The notes under the pieces were generated by a model. It had not been told where the DNA came from, did not search any database, and saw only the letters and a program-made list of their open reading frames with translations. This document shows, piece after piece, positions 16,357-24,689 of a DNA stretch of 32,500 bases. The DNA is from an uncultured Gemmatimonadota bacterium (lineage in GTDB: Bacteria > Gemmatimonadota > Gemmatimonadetes > Gemmatimonadales > GWC2-71-9). The stretch covers positions 1 to 32,500 of the forward strand of contig CALMOP010000049.1 in NCBI GenBank assembly GCA_937871775.1, written 5' to 3'. Made by a program: the position numbers and the translations under genes. How positions within the stretch are numbered: the first letter of the stretch is position 1; each line of letters begins with the position of its first letter.

Positions 16357-17234
16357 CGGCTGAGCGGTTCGGTCACGGCGGTTCCGGGCGTGGCGGAGGT
16401 CGGGTCCTGGCGGTCCCGGAGCGCATCGCCAACCAGGGTGCACGCCGCGACCACCAGCACCAGTGCGATGCCCGGGGCCAGTGCCACCCACGGGGCGTTG
16501 ACCAGAGTGTCGCGGCCCGAGGCGATCATGTTGCCCCAGGATGCGGCCGGCGGCTGCACGCCCAGCCCGAGAAAGGACAGGCCGGCCTCGAGCGCGATGG
16601 CGTTGCCGACGCCCAGCGCGGCGGCCACGATCACCGGAGTCCAGCTGTTGGGGAGGACATGGGCGAGGGCGATGCGGCGCCGGCTGCCGCCCAGCGCTTC
16701 GGCGGCGGTGACGAACGGCCGGGCCATGAGTGCGGTAGCCTCCCCGTACACCAGCCGGGCGATACCCATCCAGCCGGTCAGGCCCAGCACCAGCACCACC
16801 AGGGTACCGCTGGGAGTCCAGAAGGCGGCCAGCAGCAGGAGCAGCACCACGCGAGGGATGGCCAGCGCAAAGTCCGTGAGCGCCAGGAGCAGCACACCGA
16901 GCGGGCCGCGCCACACCGCGGCGATCAGCCCGGTGCTCAGCCCCAGCACCAGCGAGAGCAGGGTCGCCAGGAAGCCGGTGGTGAGTGAGACCCGGGCCCC
17001 GTACCAGAGCCGGCTCCACACGTCGCGGCCGAATCGGTCGGTGCCGAGCAGGTGGAACCCGCCGAGGCCGTCATGCGCCAATGGGGGCGTGAAGCGGGTC
17101 GCGACCACGTCGGGCTGGGCGGCAGGGTCATAACCCGAGACGACCGGGGCCAGCAGCGCGAGCAGGCCGAGCCCGAGGAGCAGCGCCAGCCCGATGCGGT
17201 GGCGGAGATCGGGCGGTCGGCGGGCGTCAGGCAT
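16353..17234 (-). CDS. ABC transporter permease, DppC/OppC type
   Basis: A 293-residue inner-membrane permease of the peptide/nickel/oligosaccharide family. The N-terminal OppC-type segment (residues about 10-32 hydrophobic, then the GTDRFGRDVWSRLWYGARVSL motif) precedes the BPD_transp_1 domain. The EAA loop is recognisable as AAEALGGSRRRIALAHVLPN. About six membrane segments are visible. ATG 17234 was preferred over a distal upstream ATG because it starts MPDARRP next to the first helix. It overlaps the stop of the partner permease by 8 bases. No ATP-binding subunit is encoded in the window. Confidence 0.92.
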   Translation of the reverse strand: MPDARRPPDLRHRIGLALLLGLGLLALLAPVVSGYDPAAQPDVVATRFTPPLAHDGLGGFHLLGTDRFGRDVWSRLWYGARVSLTTGFLATLLSLVLGLSTGLIAAVWRGPLGVLLLALTDFALAIPRVVLLLLLAAFWTPSGTLVVLVLGLTGWMGIARLVYGEATALMARPFVTAAEALGGSRRRIALAHVLPNSWTPVIVAAALGVGNAIALEAGLSFLGLGVQPPAASWGNMIASGRDTLVNAPWVALAPGIALVLVVAACTLVGDALRDRQDPTSATPGTAVTEPLSR

Positions 17235-18189
17235 CGCGCACCCGGGGATCGGTCCAGGCCCGCAGGAGGTCGGCCAGTGCATTCCCGGCCACCACCAGCA
17301 GCGCGCTGACGGTGGCGGCGGCCATCACCACCGGATAATCGCGGGCGGCCACCCCGTCGAGCAGAATCCGGCCCACCCCCGGCCACGCGAAGATCCCTTC
17401 CACGAACACTGCGCCCGAAAACAGTGCCGGGAGGGAGAGCCCCAGCAGGGTGAGGACCGGACCCAATGCGTGGCGCAGCAGGTGGACGGTGCGGATGCGG
17501 TGCTCAGTGAGCCCCCGGGCGCGGGCCGCGGCCAGGAAAGCGGCTCCCCTGATGTCGAACAGCGCTCCCCGAACGAAGCGGGCCGCGCCACCCATGCCGA
17601 TCAGGGTGAGGGTAGCGAGCGGCAGGGCGAGGTGGCGGAGCCGGTCAGCGACCCGGGCCCCGGGGCCGAGGAAATCCGCGTCGAGGCCGGCGGCGCCGAA
17701 GGCGGGCAGCAGTCGCAGCTGATAGGTGAAGATCCAGATGAGCACCACGGCCAGCCAGTAGCCGGGGACGGCGACCAGCGCGACCGAGATCGCCGACAGC
17801 GCGGTGTCGAGGCGGCGACCGGCGCGGGTCTGCAGCAATGCGACCCCGATGCCGAGGAGATAGCTGAGCCCGAGCGACAGCGACACCAGCAGAGCGGTCC
17901 ACGGCCAGGCCTCGGCGAGCATCCCGCGCACCGGGCGCCCGGTGGCGAGACTGAGTCCCCAGTCACCCCGGATCGCGCGACTCGCCCAACTCACGAACTG
18001 GGCCGGGAGCGGGCGGTCGAGCCCGAGACCGGTGCGCACCGCCGCCAGCTGGGCCGCCGTCGCCTCGGGACCGGCCAGCAGTCGGGCAGGGTCTCCCGGG
18101 GCCAGGTGCAGCAGCAGGAAGGTCAGGGTGACCACGCCGGCCACCACGGCCAGTCCGGCGAGCCCCCGGGTCACGATCCGCGACAGCAT
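17227..18189 (-). CDS. ABC transporter permease, DppB/OppB type
   Basis: A 320-residue permease that would pair with the DppC-type protein. The N-terminus fits OppB/DppB (an initial membrane helix, then HLAPGDPARLLAG). The EAA loop is AARARGLTEHRIRTVHLLRHALGP, and the C-terminal GVGRILLDGVAARDYPVV is typical. A TACATT box 6 bases before ATG 18189 and no ribosome site suggest a leaderless start. It is the first gene of a minus-strand operon (DppB, DppC, GDPD) and is divergent, with a gap of only 62 bases, from a solute-binding protein gene of the same transporter class. Confidence 0.92.
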   Translation of the reverse strand: MLSRIVTRGLAGLAVVAGVVTLTFLLLHLAPGDPARLLAGPEATAAQLAAVRTGLGLDRPLPAQFVSWASRAIRGDWGLSLATGRPVRGMLAEAWPWTALLVSLSLGLSYLLGIGVALLQTRAGRRLDTALSAISVALVAVPGYWLAVVLIWIFTYQLRLLPAFGAAGLDADFLGPGARVADRLRHLALPLATLTLIGMGGAARFVRGALFDIRGAAFLAAARARGLTEHRIRTVHLLRHALGPVLTLLGLSLPALFSGAVFVEGIFAWPGVGRILLDGVAARDYPVVMAAATVSALLVVAGNALADLLRAWTDPRVRDA

Positions 18190-18195
18190 GGACAG

Positions 18196-18201
18196 AATGT
18201 A
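18196..18201 (-). promoter_or_regulatory. -10-like TACATT box 6 bases before dppB-type ATG
   Basis: TACATT on the minus strand is followed by CTGTCC and the ATG. No matching -35 is obvious. The geometry is the same as for the RDD-SpoIIM promoter. Confidence 0.45.
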
Positions 18202-18217
18202 GCCCCGGCCCCGGAGT

Positions 18218-18244
18218 TTGCTTTCCGGAACCGACGCCTACCTT
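18218..18244 (+). promoter_or_regulatory. Weak promoter of the solute-binding protein operon
   Basis: TTGCTT (18218-18223 region) and TACCTT (18239-18244) are about 15 bases apart, which is short. The ATG lies 7 bases after TACCTT. If real, both divergent operons start as leaderless mRNAs and their promoters share 62 bases, so one regulator could control both. Confidence 0.35.
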
Positions 18245-18251
18245 TCCCGGC

Positions 18252-19805
18252 ATGCGCCGGTTCATCCTGCTGGCTACCCTGGTGCTGCCCTGCTGCCGCG
18301 CGGCCGGGCATGGGGCCACCGTGCTGTATGCCTCCGGCGCCGACCTGCAGAGCGTGGACCCGCTGTTCACCCGGCACCCGCTGGCGCTGCAGGTGCAGCG
18401 CTACGTGCTGCTGACGACGCTGGTCCGCTATGACTCCGCGCTCCGCCTGCAGCCCTATCTGGCGCGGCACTGGACCTGGTCGCCCGACGGCCGCCGGTTG
18501 ACGCTGCGGCTCTTCCCGGGACTGCGGTGGCATGATGGGGTCCTCACCACGGCGCGGGACGTGGCCTGGACCCTCGAACGGGCCCGGGATCTGGCCACCG
18601 GATATCCGCGGTACCATGATCTGGCACCTCTCGCGGCCGTGACATCCGTGGACGACACCACCCTGGTGCTGCAGTTCCGGGACCCGCCCGGCGCCATCCC
18701 CGACGTGCTTGCCGAGTTGGCGATTCTGCCCCGGCATCTGCTGGACACGGTGCCATTGGCTCGGCTGCGCCAGGCGGGGTGGCACGAGCATCCCGTCGGC
18801 AACGGTCCGTTCCGGTTCGTGGCGCACGAGGCCCATCGCCGCTGGGTGTTCGAGCGCAATCCTGATTTTCCAGCGGAGCTCGGGGGCCCACCTCGGCTCG
18901 AGCGCTTCATCGTCGCGGTGGTGGACGAGCCGATGACCAAGCTGGCGGCGCTCACCGCGGGGGAGATCGACTTCGCCGGCATCCAGCCGGCTCACGCGTC
19001 GTTCGTGGCGCGGGATTCCGACCTGGTGGTACGCGAGTATCCGGTCCTGTTCCCGACCGGCATCGTGTTCAACGCGCGCCGCCCGCCGTTCGACCGGCTG
19101 GAAGCCCGCCAGGCCGTCGACCGGGCCGTGGACCGGCGCCAGCTGGTCGATGGCTTCGCCTGGGGCTTCGCCACCCCGGCCGAGGGACCGGTGCCGCCAG
19201 AGTTAAGTAGCGCGTTGACCGTGATGCGTGGTGCGTGGTACGTGGTGCGGGGTGCGTGCTGCGTGCCGTGTGTGGAGCACTGCGGGCAGGGGACCGAGTT
19301 TCGAGATCTGAGTTCCGAGTTCCGGGTGCCCACCGCCGGACAGAACACGCAGCACGCATCACTCAGCACGCACCACGCGTCACGCACCACGCACCATCCG
19401 GAAGTGGCCCTCCACTTCGAACTCCTCACCGTCGGCTCCGGCGAAGCTGCGCTGGAGCAGATGGTCCAGGCCCAGTTGAGCAGGACCGGGATCGGGGTGA
19501 CCATCCGGCAGCTGGAACTGTCGGCCTTCCTGGCCCGGGTGTACGGTCCCACCCATGACTTCGACGCCGCCCTGCTGGGCACGCCCGGCGATCTCGGCCT
19601 CGGGTACCTGGGCCCGCTGGCGGCACTCTCGGGACTGGAGCCGCCGAGCGGACGCGCGGCGCTGCTCCGCTTCTACCGGGACCAGCTGCCGGTCAGTGTG
19701 TTGTACCATCCGCATGGGGTGCAAGGCGCCAATCGCCGGGTCCGTGGTGTGGTGTTGAGCCTGGCCGGAGAGCTCGAGAGTGTCACTCGCTGGGAGACTC
19801 GGTGA
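18252..19805 (+). CDS. ABC solute-binding protein (SBP family 5) carrying an in-frame palindromic insert
   Basis: A 517-residue periplasmic binding protein of the DppA/OppA class. Residues 1-18 form a signal sequence with Cys14/Cys15, a weak lipobox. The family pattern follows: the opening DLQSVDPLFTRHPLALQVQ, the RWHDGVLTTARDVAWTLER motif, the GNGPFRFV motif, and FELLTVGSGEAALEQMVQAQ in the second lobe. Residues about 324-382 (ALTVMRGAWYVVRG... to ...ASRTTHHP) do not resemble any binding protein. They are encoded by a palindrome of GCGTGGT words (19223-19395). The segment normally found there, which contains the DPxxAxxLLxxAGW region, is missing. The frame survives, but ligand binding may be damaged. 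The stop overlaps the next gene by GTGA. Confidence 0.88.
   Translation: MRRFILLATLVLPCCRAAGHGATVLYASGADLQSVDPLFTRHPLALQVQRYVLLTTLVRYDSALRLQPYLARHWTWSPDGRRLTLRLFPGLRWHDGVLTTARDVAWTLERARDLATGYPRYHDLAPLAAVTSVDDTTLVLQFRDPPGAIPDVLAELAILPRHLLDTVPLARLRQAGWHEHPVGNGPFRFVAHEAHRRWVFERNPDFPAELGGPPRLERFIVAVVDEPMTKLAALTAGEIDFAGIQPAHASFVARDSDLVVREYPVLFPTGIVFNARRPPFDRLEARQAVDRAVDRRQLVDGFAWGFATPAEGPVPPELSSALTVMRGAWYVVRGACCVPCVEHCGQGTEFRDLSSEFRVPTAGQNTQHASLSTHHASRTTHHPEVALHFELLTVGSGEAALEQMVQAQLSRTGIGVTIRQLELSAFLARVYGPTHDFDAALLGTPGDLGLGYLGPLAALSGLEPPSGRAALLRFYRDQLPVSVLYHPHGVQGANRRVRGVVLSLAGELESVTRWETR
19223..19395. repeat. 173-base palindromic repeat element inside the binding-protein gene
   Basis: Two 50-base arms (19223-19272 and 19346-19395), each a chain of GCGTGGT/GTGCGTG words, match at roughly 40 of 50 positions when inverted. 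The 73-base centre holds a second word family (GAGTTTCGAGATCTGAGTTCCGAGTTCC, at 19297-19324). It reads through in frame with no stop. The base and codon pattern differs sharply from the flanks. There is no transposase, and I could not see a target duplication. It may be a non-autonomous palindromic element or a recombination-born repeat. Confidence 0.85.
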
Positions 19806-20788
19806 ACCGGGTGGCGGCGCCGGTCCGGCTCGACTTTGCCGGCGGCTGGACCGACGTGCCACCGTTCGTGAGTCGCGAGGGCGGGGTGGTGGTCAACGCG
19901 ACCATCGATCGCTGGGTCGAGGCGGAGTTCGAGCCCGGGTGCGACGGGATCCTGGTGGTCGCCGAGGACCTGCAGCAGTCGATCCGGGCCCGGGGGCCGG
20001 CCGCTCTCGCGCGCGCCGGCCCGCTCGAGCTGCACCGGGCGGCGCTGCGCATGTTCCCCCCGGGGGCCGGCACGCTCCGCACCCGGTCCGCCGTACCGCC
20101 GGGCTCGGGCCTCGGCAGCAGCGGCGCGCTGGACGTCGCGCTGGTCGCGGTGCTGGCCGCGGCGCGCCAGGAACCCCTGACGCCGGAAGACCTGGCCCAC
20201 CATGGCTGGCAGCTGGAAACCGTGGAAGCCCGGTTTCCCGGCGGTCGCCAGGATCAGTACGCGGCGGCCCTGGGTGGATTTCACCGGCTGGCGCTGACCG
20301 ACGCCGCAACCCTTCCGCAGCCACTGCCGCTCGACCCGGCCTTCCTCGCCGAGCTGGGCCGCCGCACCCTGGTCTGTTACACCGGGCGGAGCCGAGTGTC
20401 CGGCGACACCGTCGCCCGGGTGATGGCGGCGTACGAACGGCAGGACCAGGTCGTCACTGGCGCGCTGCGCGAGCTGGTCGAGGTCGCCGAACGGATGACG
20501 GAGGCGCTGCTCGCCGCCGACCTCGCCACGGTGGGCCGGCTGCTCTCGAAAAACTGGGACTGCCAGCAGCGCCTCGATGGCGGCATGCGGACCCCCGAGA
20601 TGGCGGCCCTGGAGGCGGCCGTGGTGGAGGCGCGGCCACTCGGTGGCAAGGCCGCCGGGGCGGGTGCTGGCGGCTGCATGTTCTTTCTGATCGGAGGTGA
20701 CCTTGAGACAGCGCGGCAGGCGGCGGCACGGGTGGGGACCCGGGTGCTCGGCGCAAACTTCGTATCCCGGGGAGTCCACCCATGCTGA
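19802..20788 (+). CDS. GHMP-family sugar kinase (HddA/fucokinase-like)
   Basis: A 328-residue small-molecule kinase. The N-terminus RLDFAGGWTDVPPF is typical of the D-glycero-D-manno-heptose-7-phosphate kinase/fucokinase branch. The phosphate-binding GHMP motif is PPGSGLGSSGAL (about residues 100-111). Motif 3 is GKAAGAGAGGCM near the C-terminus, and GGRQDQYAAALGG is also a branch marker. It should transfer phosphate from ATP to a sugar or sugar phosphate in the cytoplasm. No heptose nucleotidyltransferase or heptose isomerase gene is present, so an LPS-heptose role is not supported by context; use in a catabolic route is more likely. Start GTG overlaps the binding-protein stop (GTGA). The end overlaps the lyase start by 7 bases. 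Confidence 0.88.
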   Translation: MNRVAAPVRLDFAGGWTDVPPFVSREGGVVVNATIDRWVEAEFEPGCDGILVVAEDLQQSIRARGPAALARAGPLELHRAALRMFPPGAGTLRTRSAVPPGSGLGSSGALDVALVAVLAAARQEPLTPEDLAHHGWQLETVEARFPGGRQDQYAAALGGFHRLALTDAATLPQPLPLDPAFLAELGRRTLVCYTGRSRVSGDTVARVMAAYERQDQVVTGALRELVEVAERMTEALLAADLATVGRLLSKNWDCQQRLDGGMRTPEMAALEAAVVEARPLGGKAAGAGAGGCMFFLIGGDLETARQAAARVGTRVLGANFVSRGVHPC

Positions 20789-23520
20789 CCGGTGAAGCGC
20801 TCGCGGGTCGGGGCGACGCGATCGAACAGGCGCCTGATCTGGCGGCGCTGGCCCGGCGTCTGGGTGAGCGGGTCCGCCGCATCACGACTCGACGCCCGGT
20901 GGTGCCGGCGCTCAAGGGCATGCTCACCGCCGACGGCGGTTTTTGTCCCGTCGATCGCACCCCACTGGTGTTCGACCCGTGGAGCCCGGAGGCTCACCGT
21001 TGCCCGCGCTGTGGTCAGGTGGCGCGGGGTGCGCGGCACGACCGCCGCTGGGCCTGGCTGCAGCACCTCTGGCTGGGGGAACGAATCGCCGAACTCGCCG
21101 CCGTGGGCACTCTGACCGGGGAACCCGAGCCGCTGGAATGGGTGCGAAGCACCCTGCTGGAATACGGCCGCCGTTATGCCGGGTTCCCCAATGTCGACAA
21201 TGTCCTGGGACCGAGCCACCTGTTCTCTTCGACCTATCTGGAATCGGTGTGGCTGGTGAACTATCTCGCCGGCGCGTCGCTGCTCCGTGAGGCGGGGGAG
21301 CTCGATGATGAATTGGCGACCGCCGTCAGCACGGTGGTCGAGGAGGCCGCCGGCATCATCGGCGAGTTCGAGGAGGGTCTCAGCAACCGTCAGACGTGGC
21401 ATAATGCCGCATTGGCGGCGGTCGCGGTGTGGTTCGAGGACCCCGATCTGGCGGCCCGGGCGGTGGAAGGTCCCCGCGGCCTGGTCGGGCACCTGGTGGA
21501 TGGCTTCCGGCCGGACGGGATGTGGTATGAAGGAGAGAACTATCACCTCTTCGCCCTCCGGGGCCTCCTGGTCGGGGCCGAGTGGGCTCGGGTGGCAGGG
21601 GTGGACCTGTTCGAGGAACCGGCGAGTCGGGCCCGGCTGATCGCCGCGCTCCGGGCGCCGCTCCTCACGATGCTGCCGGACGGCAGCTTCCCCGCGCGCA
21701 AGGATGCGCGTTTCGGCGTCTCGCTGGCGCAGCCGATGTATCTCGAACTGTGGGAGCGGGGCATCGCGATCCTGGCGGCGCTGGGCGAGGACGAAGCGGC
21801 CCGTGACCTGGCCGGCGCTCTGCGATGCCTCTACGGGCTCCCCGCCCCGGAGGACCAGCGTTTCGACAGCTACCTGCACGAAGCCGGCGAGCCGTCGCCG
21901 CCCCACCGTGGCCGTGCCGACCTCTCCTGGTGGATGCTGCTGCAGATGCTGCCCGAGCTCCCGCTGGCGCCGGCTGAGGTGCCGTCGGGGAGTGTGCTGC
22001 TGCCGGCGCAGGGTCTCGCAATCCTCCGGCACCAAGGCCGCTACGTCAGCCTCGAAGGCGGCGAGCATGGTGGCGGCCACGGCCATCCCGATCGATTGCA
22101 CCTGACCCTGCACGCCGACGGCACCCACTGGCTGGCCGATCCCGGCACCGGCTCCTACGTCTCCCCCGATCTCTTCTGGTATCGCGCAACCCTGGCTCAC
22201 AATGCTCCCCGGGTCGACGGCCACTCCCAGCCCATGGGCGACGCCGAACTTGACGCTTTCGATGCATCGGGCGGGTGGGGCTGGGTCCGCGCCAGGTTCG
22301 GAGGACTCATCCGTACCGTGGTGTCCGGCCCGGGACACCTGGTGGATCTGGTGGAGTTCGCGGCGGAGCAGCCTCACCTGGTCGAGCTGCCCTGGCACCC
22401 GGCCGGCGAGCTCGAGGTGGATACCCCGGGGCGCTGGGAGCCGGTGACCTTCACCGATCCGCACGCCGACCAGGCCGAGCGCTTCGTTCCGGAGACCGGC
22501 CGGCTGCTTCGCTGGCACTCGGTGCTTGGCGACCGACGGCTGGCCGGAGTATTCGATGGAGCGGGGGAGCTGCTCCGGCTCCGCGGCCCCGATCGTCCCG
22601 GGCGGGAAGGTCAGCACCGGTTCCTGCTCCGGCAGGGCCAGGGCAGCTACGTCCGGTTCTCAACGGTACTCGGTTTCGGTGGATTGGATCTCCGCGAGGT
22701 CAGGTTCGCGGCCTCGGAGACTGTCGTGGAGACCGGTTCGGGGACTGTGGTTCATCGCCAGACCAGCCAGGGTTGGGAAATCGAGGCTGGTGGAGAGCGC
22801 CTGAGTCTGGGGGGACTGATTCGGGACCGCTTCACCCGGGCGCTGGCGTTGGCAGAAGTGGGGCAGGAGCTGTTCAAGTATCAACCTCCGGAGGTCGAAG
22901 TACCCCACCTCCCTGCGGCCCCGGCTCTGGATGGTACGCTGGCCGGATTCCCCGACCAGCCCCAGGTCATACTGGACCATGAGGATCAGTACCGCCGCAC
23001 CGAGGCGCCCTACTCGGGACCAGGCGAGTTCTCGGCCTCGGCACATCTTGGCTGGGACGAAGGCGCCTTGTACATCGCGGTCACCGTGGTGAAGCGGGAT
23101 CGGCAGTTCCCACCGATCGGGTCGCCGCCGAGGCGGCTCGACAATGAACCGGACTTGATCCATGCCGACGGGCTGCAGCTCTACCTGCAGCTGGAAGGGC
23201 AGGTCCCACATGGGTGGCTGGTGGTTCCCGATCCCGCTGGCGCCGGCCTGCAGACCGGCTCCACAGGAGTGTCGGGAGGCCAGGTGCGCGGGGCGTGGCG
23301 GGCGACCCATGATGGGTACCGGATCACGGTCGCGCTCACCGTTCCTGGGTGGCCGCCAGGTATCCATGATGCACCGGGTTTCGACCTCATCGTCAACGAG
23401 ATGGTATCCGGTCGGGAGCGGCGGCTGGGCCAGCTGGTCTGGACCGGAGGAGGTGGCTGGGCCTATCTCCGCGGCGATCGCCAGGATCCGGGGCGCTTCG
23501 GGAGAATGGTGCTGCGGTGA
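20782..23520 (+). CDS. Cytoplasmic heparinase II/III-like lyase with CBM9-like C-terminal domain
   Basis: A 912-residue protein of the heparinase II/III superfamily (uronate-containing polysaccharide lyases such as PL12, PL15, PL17 and PL21). The alpha/alpha toroid carries NRQTWHN with His207 and WYEGENYH with Tyr254, the positions of the catalytic base/acid pair in related lyases. The beta-sandwich contains GGEHGGGHGHPDRL (His429, His433, His435, Asp437). Residues about 715-910 resemble a family 9 carbohydrate-binding domain (ALDGTLAGF..., SASAHLGWDEGALYIAVTV). A short zinc-ribbon-like loop (Cys55, His72, Cys74, Cys77) lies near the N-terminus. There is no signal peptide, so it probably acts on imported oligosaccharides. 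ATG 20782 overlaps the kinase gene. The exact substrate cannot be read from the sequence. Confidence 0.88.
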   Translation: MLTGEALAGRGDAIEQAPDLAALARRLGERVRRITTRRPVVPALKGMLTADGGFCPVDRTPLVFDPWSPEAHRCPRCGQVARGARHDRRWAWLQHLWLGERIAELAAVGTLTGEPEPLEWVRSTLLEYGRRYAGFPNVDNVLGPSHLFSSTYLESVWLVNYLAGASLLREAGELDDELATAVSTVVEEAAGIIGEFEEGLSNRQTWHNAALAAVAVWFEDPDLAARAVEGPRGLVGHLVDGFRPDGMWYEGENYHLFALRGLLVGAEWARVAGVDLFEEPASRARLIAALRAPLLTMLPDGSFPARKDARFGVSLAQPMYLELWERGIAILAALGEDEAARDLAGALRCLYGLPAPEDQRFDSYLHEAGEPSPPHRGRADLSWWMLLQMLPELPLAPAEVPSGSVLLPAQGLAILRHQGRYVSLEGGEHGGGHGHPDRLHLTLHADGTHWLADPGTGSYVSPDLFWYRATLAHNAPRVDGHSQPMGDAELDAFDASGGWGWVRARFGGLIRTVVSGPGHLVDLVEFAAEQPHLVELPWHPAGELEVDTPGRWEPVTFTDPHADQAERFVPETGRLLRWHSVLGDRRLAGVFDGAGELLRLRGPDRPGREGQHRFLLRQGQGSYVRFSTVLGFGGLDLREVRFAASETVVETGSGTVVHRQTSQGWEIEAGGERLSLGGLIRDRFTRALALAEVGQELFKYQPPEVEVPHLPAAPALDGTLAGFPDQPQVILDHEDQYRRTEAPYSGPGEFSASAHLGWDEGALYIAVTVVKRDRQFPPIGSPPRRLDNEPDLIHADGLQLYLQLEGQVPHGWLVVPDPAGAGLQTGSTGVSGGQVRGAWRATHDGYRITVALTVPGWPPGIHDAPGFDLIVNEMVSGRERRLGQLVWTGGGGWAYLRGDRQDPGRFGRMVLR

Positions 23521-24689
23521 GAGTCCCCGGGTTTACCTCGACCGGCAGCAAGCGCCCCGAGGCGTTGTTCGGCGCGGGGGCGCCTGTGGGTCTTCCCGTG
23601 CGGGTCGCCCGGGCCAGGGGTGCCGAGGTCTGGGACGACGCGGGGTGCCAGTACCTGGATTTTCTCATGGCGCTCGGAGCGGTGTCGCTGGGATATGGCC
23701 ATCCGGCCGTGAATCAGGCCGCCCACGCCGCGATCGATGCCGGCGTGGTGGGGCCGCTGCCGCCGGGGTCGGAGGAGCAGCTGGCGGAGCAGCTGGCCAT
23801 CCTGATACCGGTGATGGAACGGGTCCGGTTTCTAAAGACCGGCGCCGAGGCCGTCGCGGCGGCGGTACGGCTGGCCCGGGCCGCTACCGGCCGGGAGATG
23901 ATCCTCCGCGCCGGATACCAGGGCTGGCTCGACTGGTGTCAGCCGGCCGGGACCCCCGGAGTTCCGGTCGCGCTGTTCGGTCTCAGCGAGGCCCTCCAGT
24001 TCAATGACCCGGAGCGGGGCCGGTCCATGATCCGGTCGCTGGCCAACCGGCTGGCCGCGGTGGTGATCGAGCCGGTGGTCGAGGAGGCGCCGAGCCTGGA
24101 ATGGCTCGCGATGCTGCGGGAGGAAACCCGGAGGGTGGGTGCGCTCCTGGTAATCGACGAGATCAAGACCGGGTTCCGGCTCGCGGTGGGCGGCGCGACC
24201 GAACGCTATGGGCTCGACCCCGACCTGGTGGTGCTGGGCAAGGCGCTGGCGAACGGCTTCCCCCTCGCGGTGGTCGGCGGGCGACGGGCGGTGATGGAAC
24301 AGGCACGGAATACCTGGATTTCCTCCACCCTCGCCACTGAGTTCGTGGCCCTGGCCGCGGCCCGGGCCGCCGTCGGCGTCACCATCGCCGAGCGGGTCCC
24401 GGAGCACCTCGGCCGGGTAGGGTCGCTCCTGCACGACGGGCTCGCCGCGCTGGCGGAGCGCTACCCGTCACGGCTTACCGGGGTGACCGGTGTGCCGGAG
24501 ATGTGCGGCCTCCGCTTCCACAGTGAAGAGGACGGAGTCCAACTGGTCCGTACCCTGGCGCACCACGGCGTACTCTTCAAGCGCTCGGCCTACAATTTCG
24601 TCTCGCTGGCCCACGATCGCGCCGCGGTGCAGCGGGCGCTCGATCGGCTGGCCCAGGCCTGTGAGGATCTGAGGTGGCCAGCCGGCTGA
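23517..24689 (+). CDS. Class III aminotransferase (PLP, glutamate-1-semialdehyde aminomutase-like)
   Basis: A 390-residue fold-type I PLP enzyme. The catalytic lysine is Lys242 in VVLGKALANGFPL. LVIDEIKTGFR holds the Asp that contacts the PLP pyridine nitrogen, and FLKTGAEAVAAAVRLARAATGR is the phosphate-side motif with Glu where Ser/Gly-Ser-Glu is common. The similarity is strongest to the GSA-aminomutase branch, which also includes sugar- and amine-metabolic enzymes. It probably transfers an amino group to or from the sugar fragment handled by this operon; the direction is unknown. A hemL role is unlikely, because the operon is catabolic-looking and no porphyrin gene is near. Overlaps: GTGA with the lyase and 16 bases with the amidohydrolase. 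Confidence 0.9.
   Translation: MRVPGFTSTGSKRPEALFGAGAPVGLPVRVARARGAEVWDDAGCQYLDFLMALGAVSLGYGHPAVNQAAHAAIDAGVVGPLPPGSEEQLAEQLAILIPVMERVRFLKTGAEAVAAAVRLARAATGREMILRAGYQGWLDWCQPAGTPGVPVALFGLSEALQFNDPERGRSMIRSLANRLAAVVIEPVVEEAPSLEWLAMLREETRRVGALLVIDEIKTGFRLAVGGATERYGLDPDLVVLGKALANGFPLAVVGGRRAVMEQARNTWISSTLATEFVALAAARAAVGVTIAERVPEHLGRVGSLLHDGLAALAERYPSRLTGVTGVPEMCGLRFHSEEDGVQLVRTLAHHGVLFKRSAYNFVSLAHDRAAVQRALDRLAQACEDLRWPAG

Noticed and set aside
16357-17019. Upstream extension of the GDPD open frame to 17019
   Set aside because: The extension is Arg/Gly/Pro-rich and overlaps the DppC-type permease in another frame; the conserved protein starts at 16356.
19223-19395. Insertion sequence in the binding-protein gene
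   Set aside because: There is no transposase, the arms are imperfect word repeats and no target duplication is visible, so I call it a palindromic repeat only.
19802-20788. LPS heptose biosynthesis role for the GHMP kinase
   Set aside because: The family name suggests it, but none of the other heptose pathway genes is present and the operon looks catabolic.
20377-22617. 746-codon minus-strand open frame opposite the kinase and lyase genes
   Set aside because: Same shadow effect; no recognisable motif and no start context, while the plus strand carries intact enzymes.
23517-24689. hemL (glutamate-1-semialdehyde aminomutase)
   Set aside because: The fold branch fits, but the gene is embedded by overlaps in a carbohydrate operon and no tetrapyrrole gene is near.
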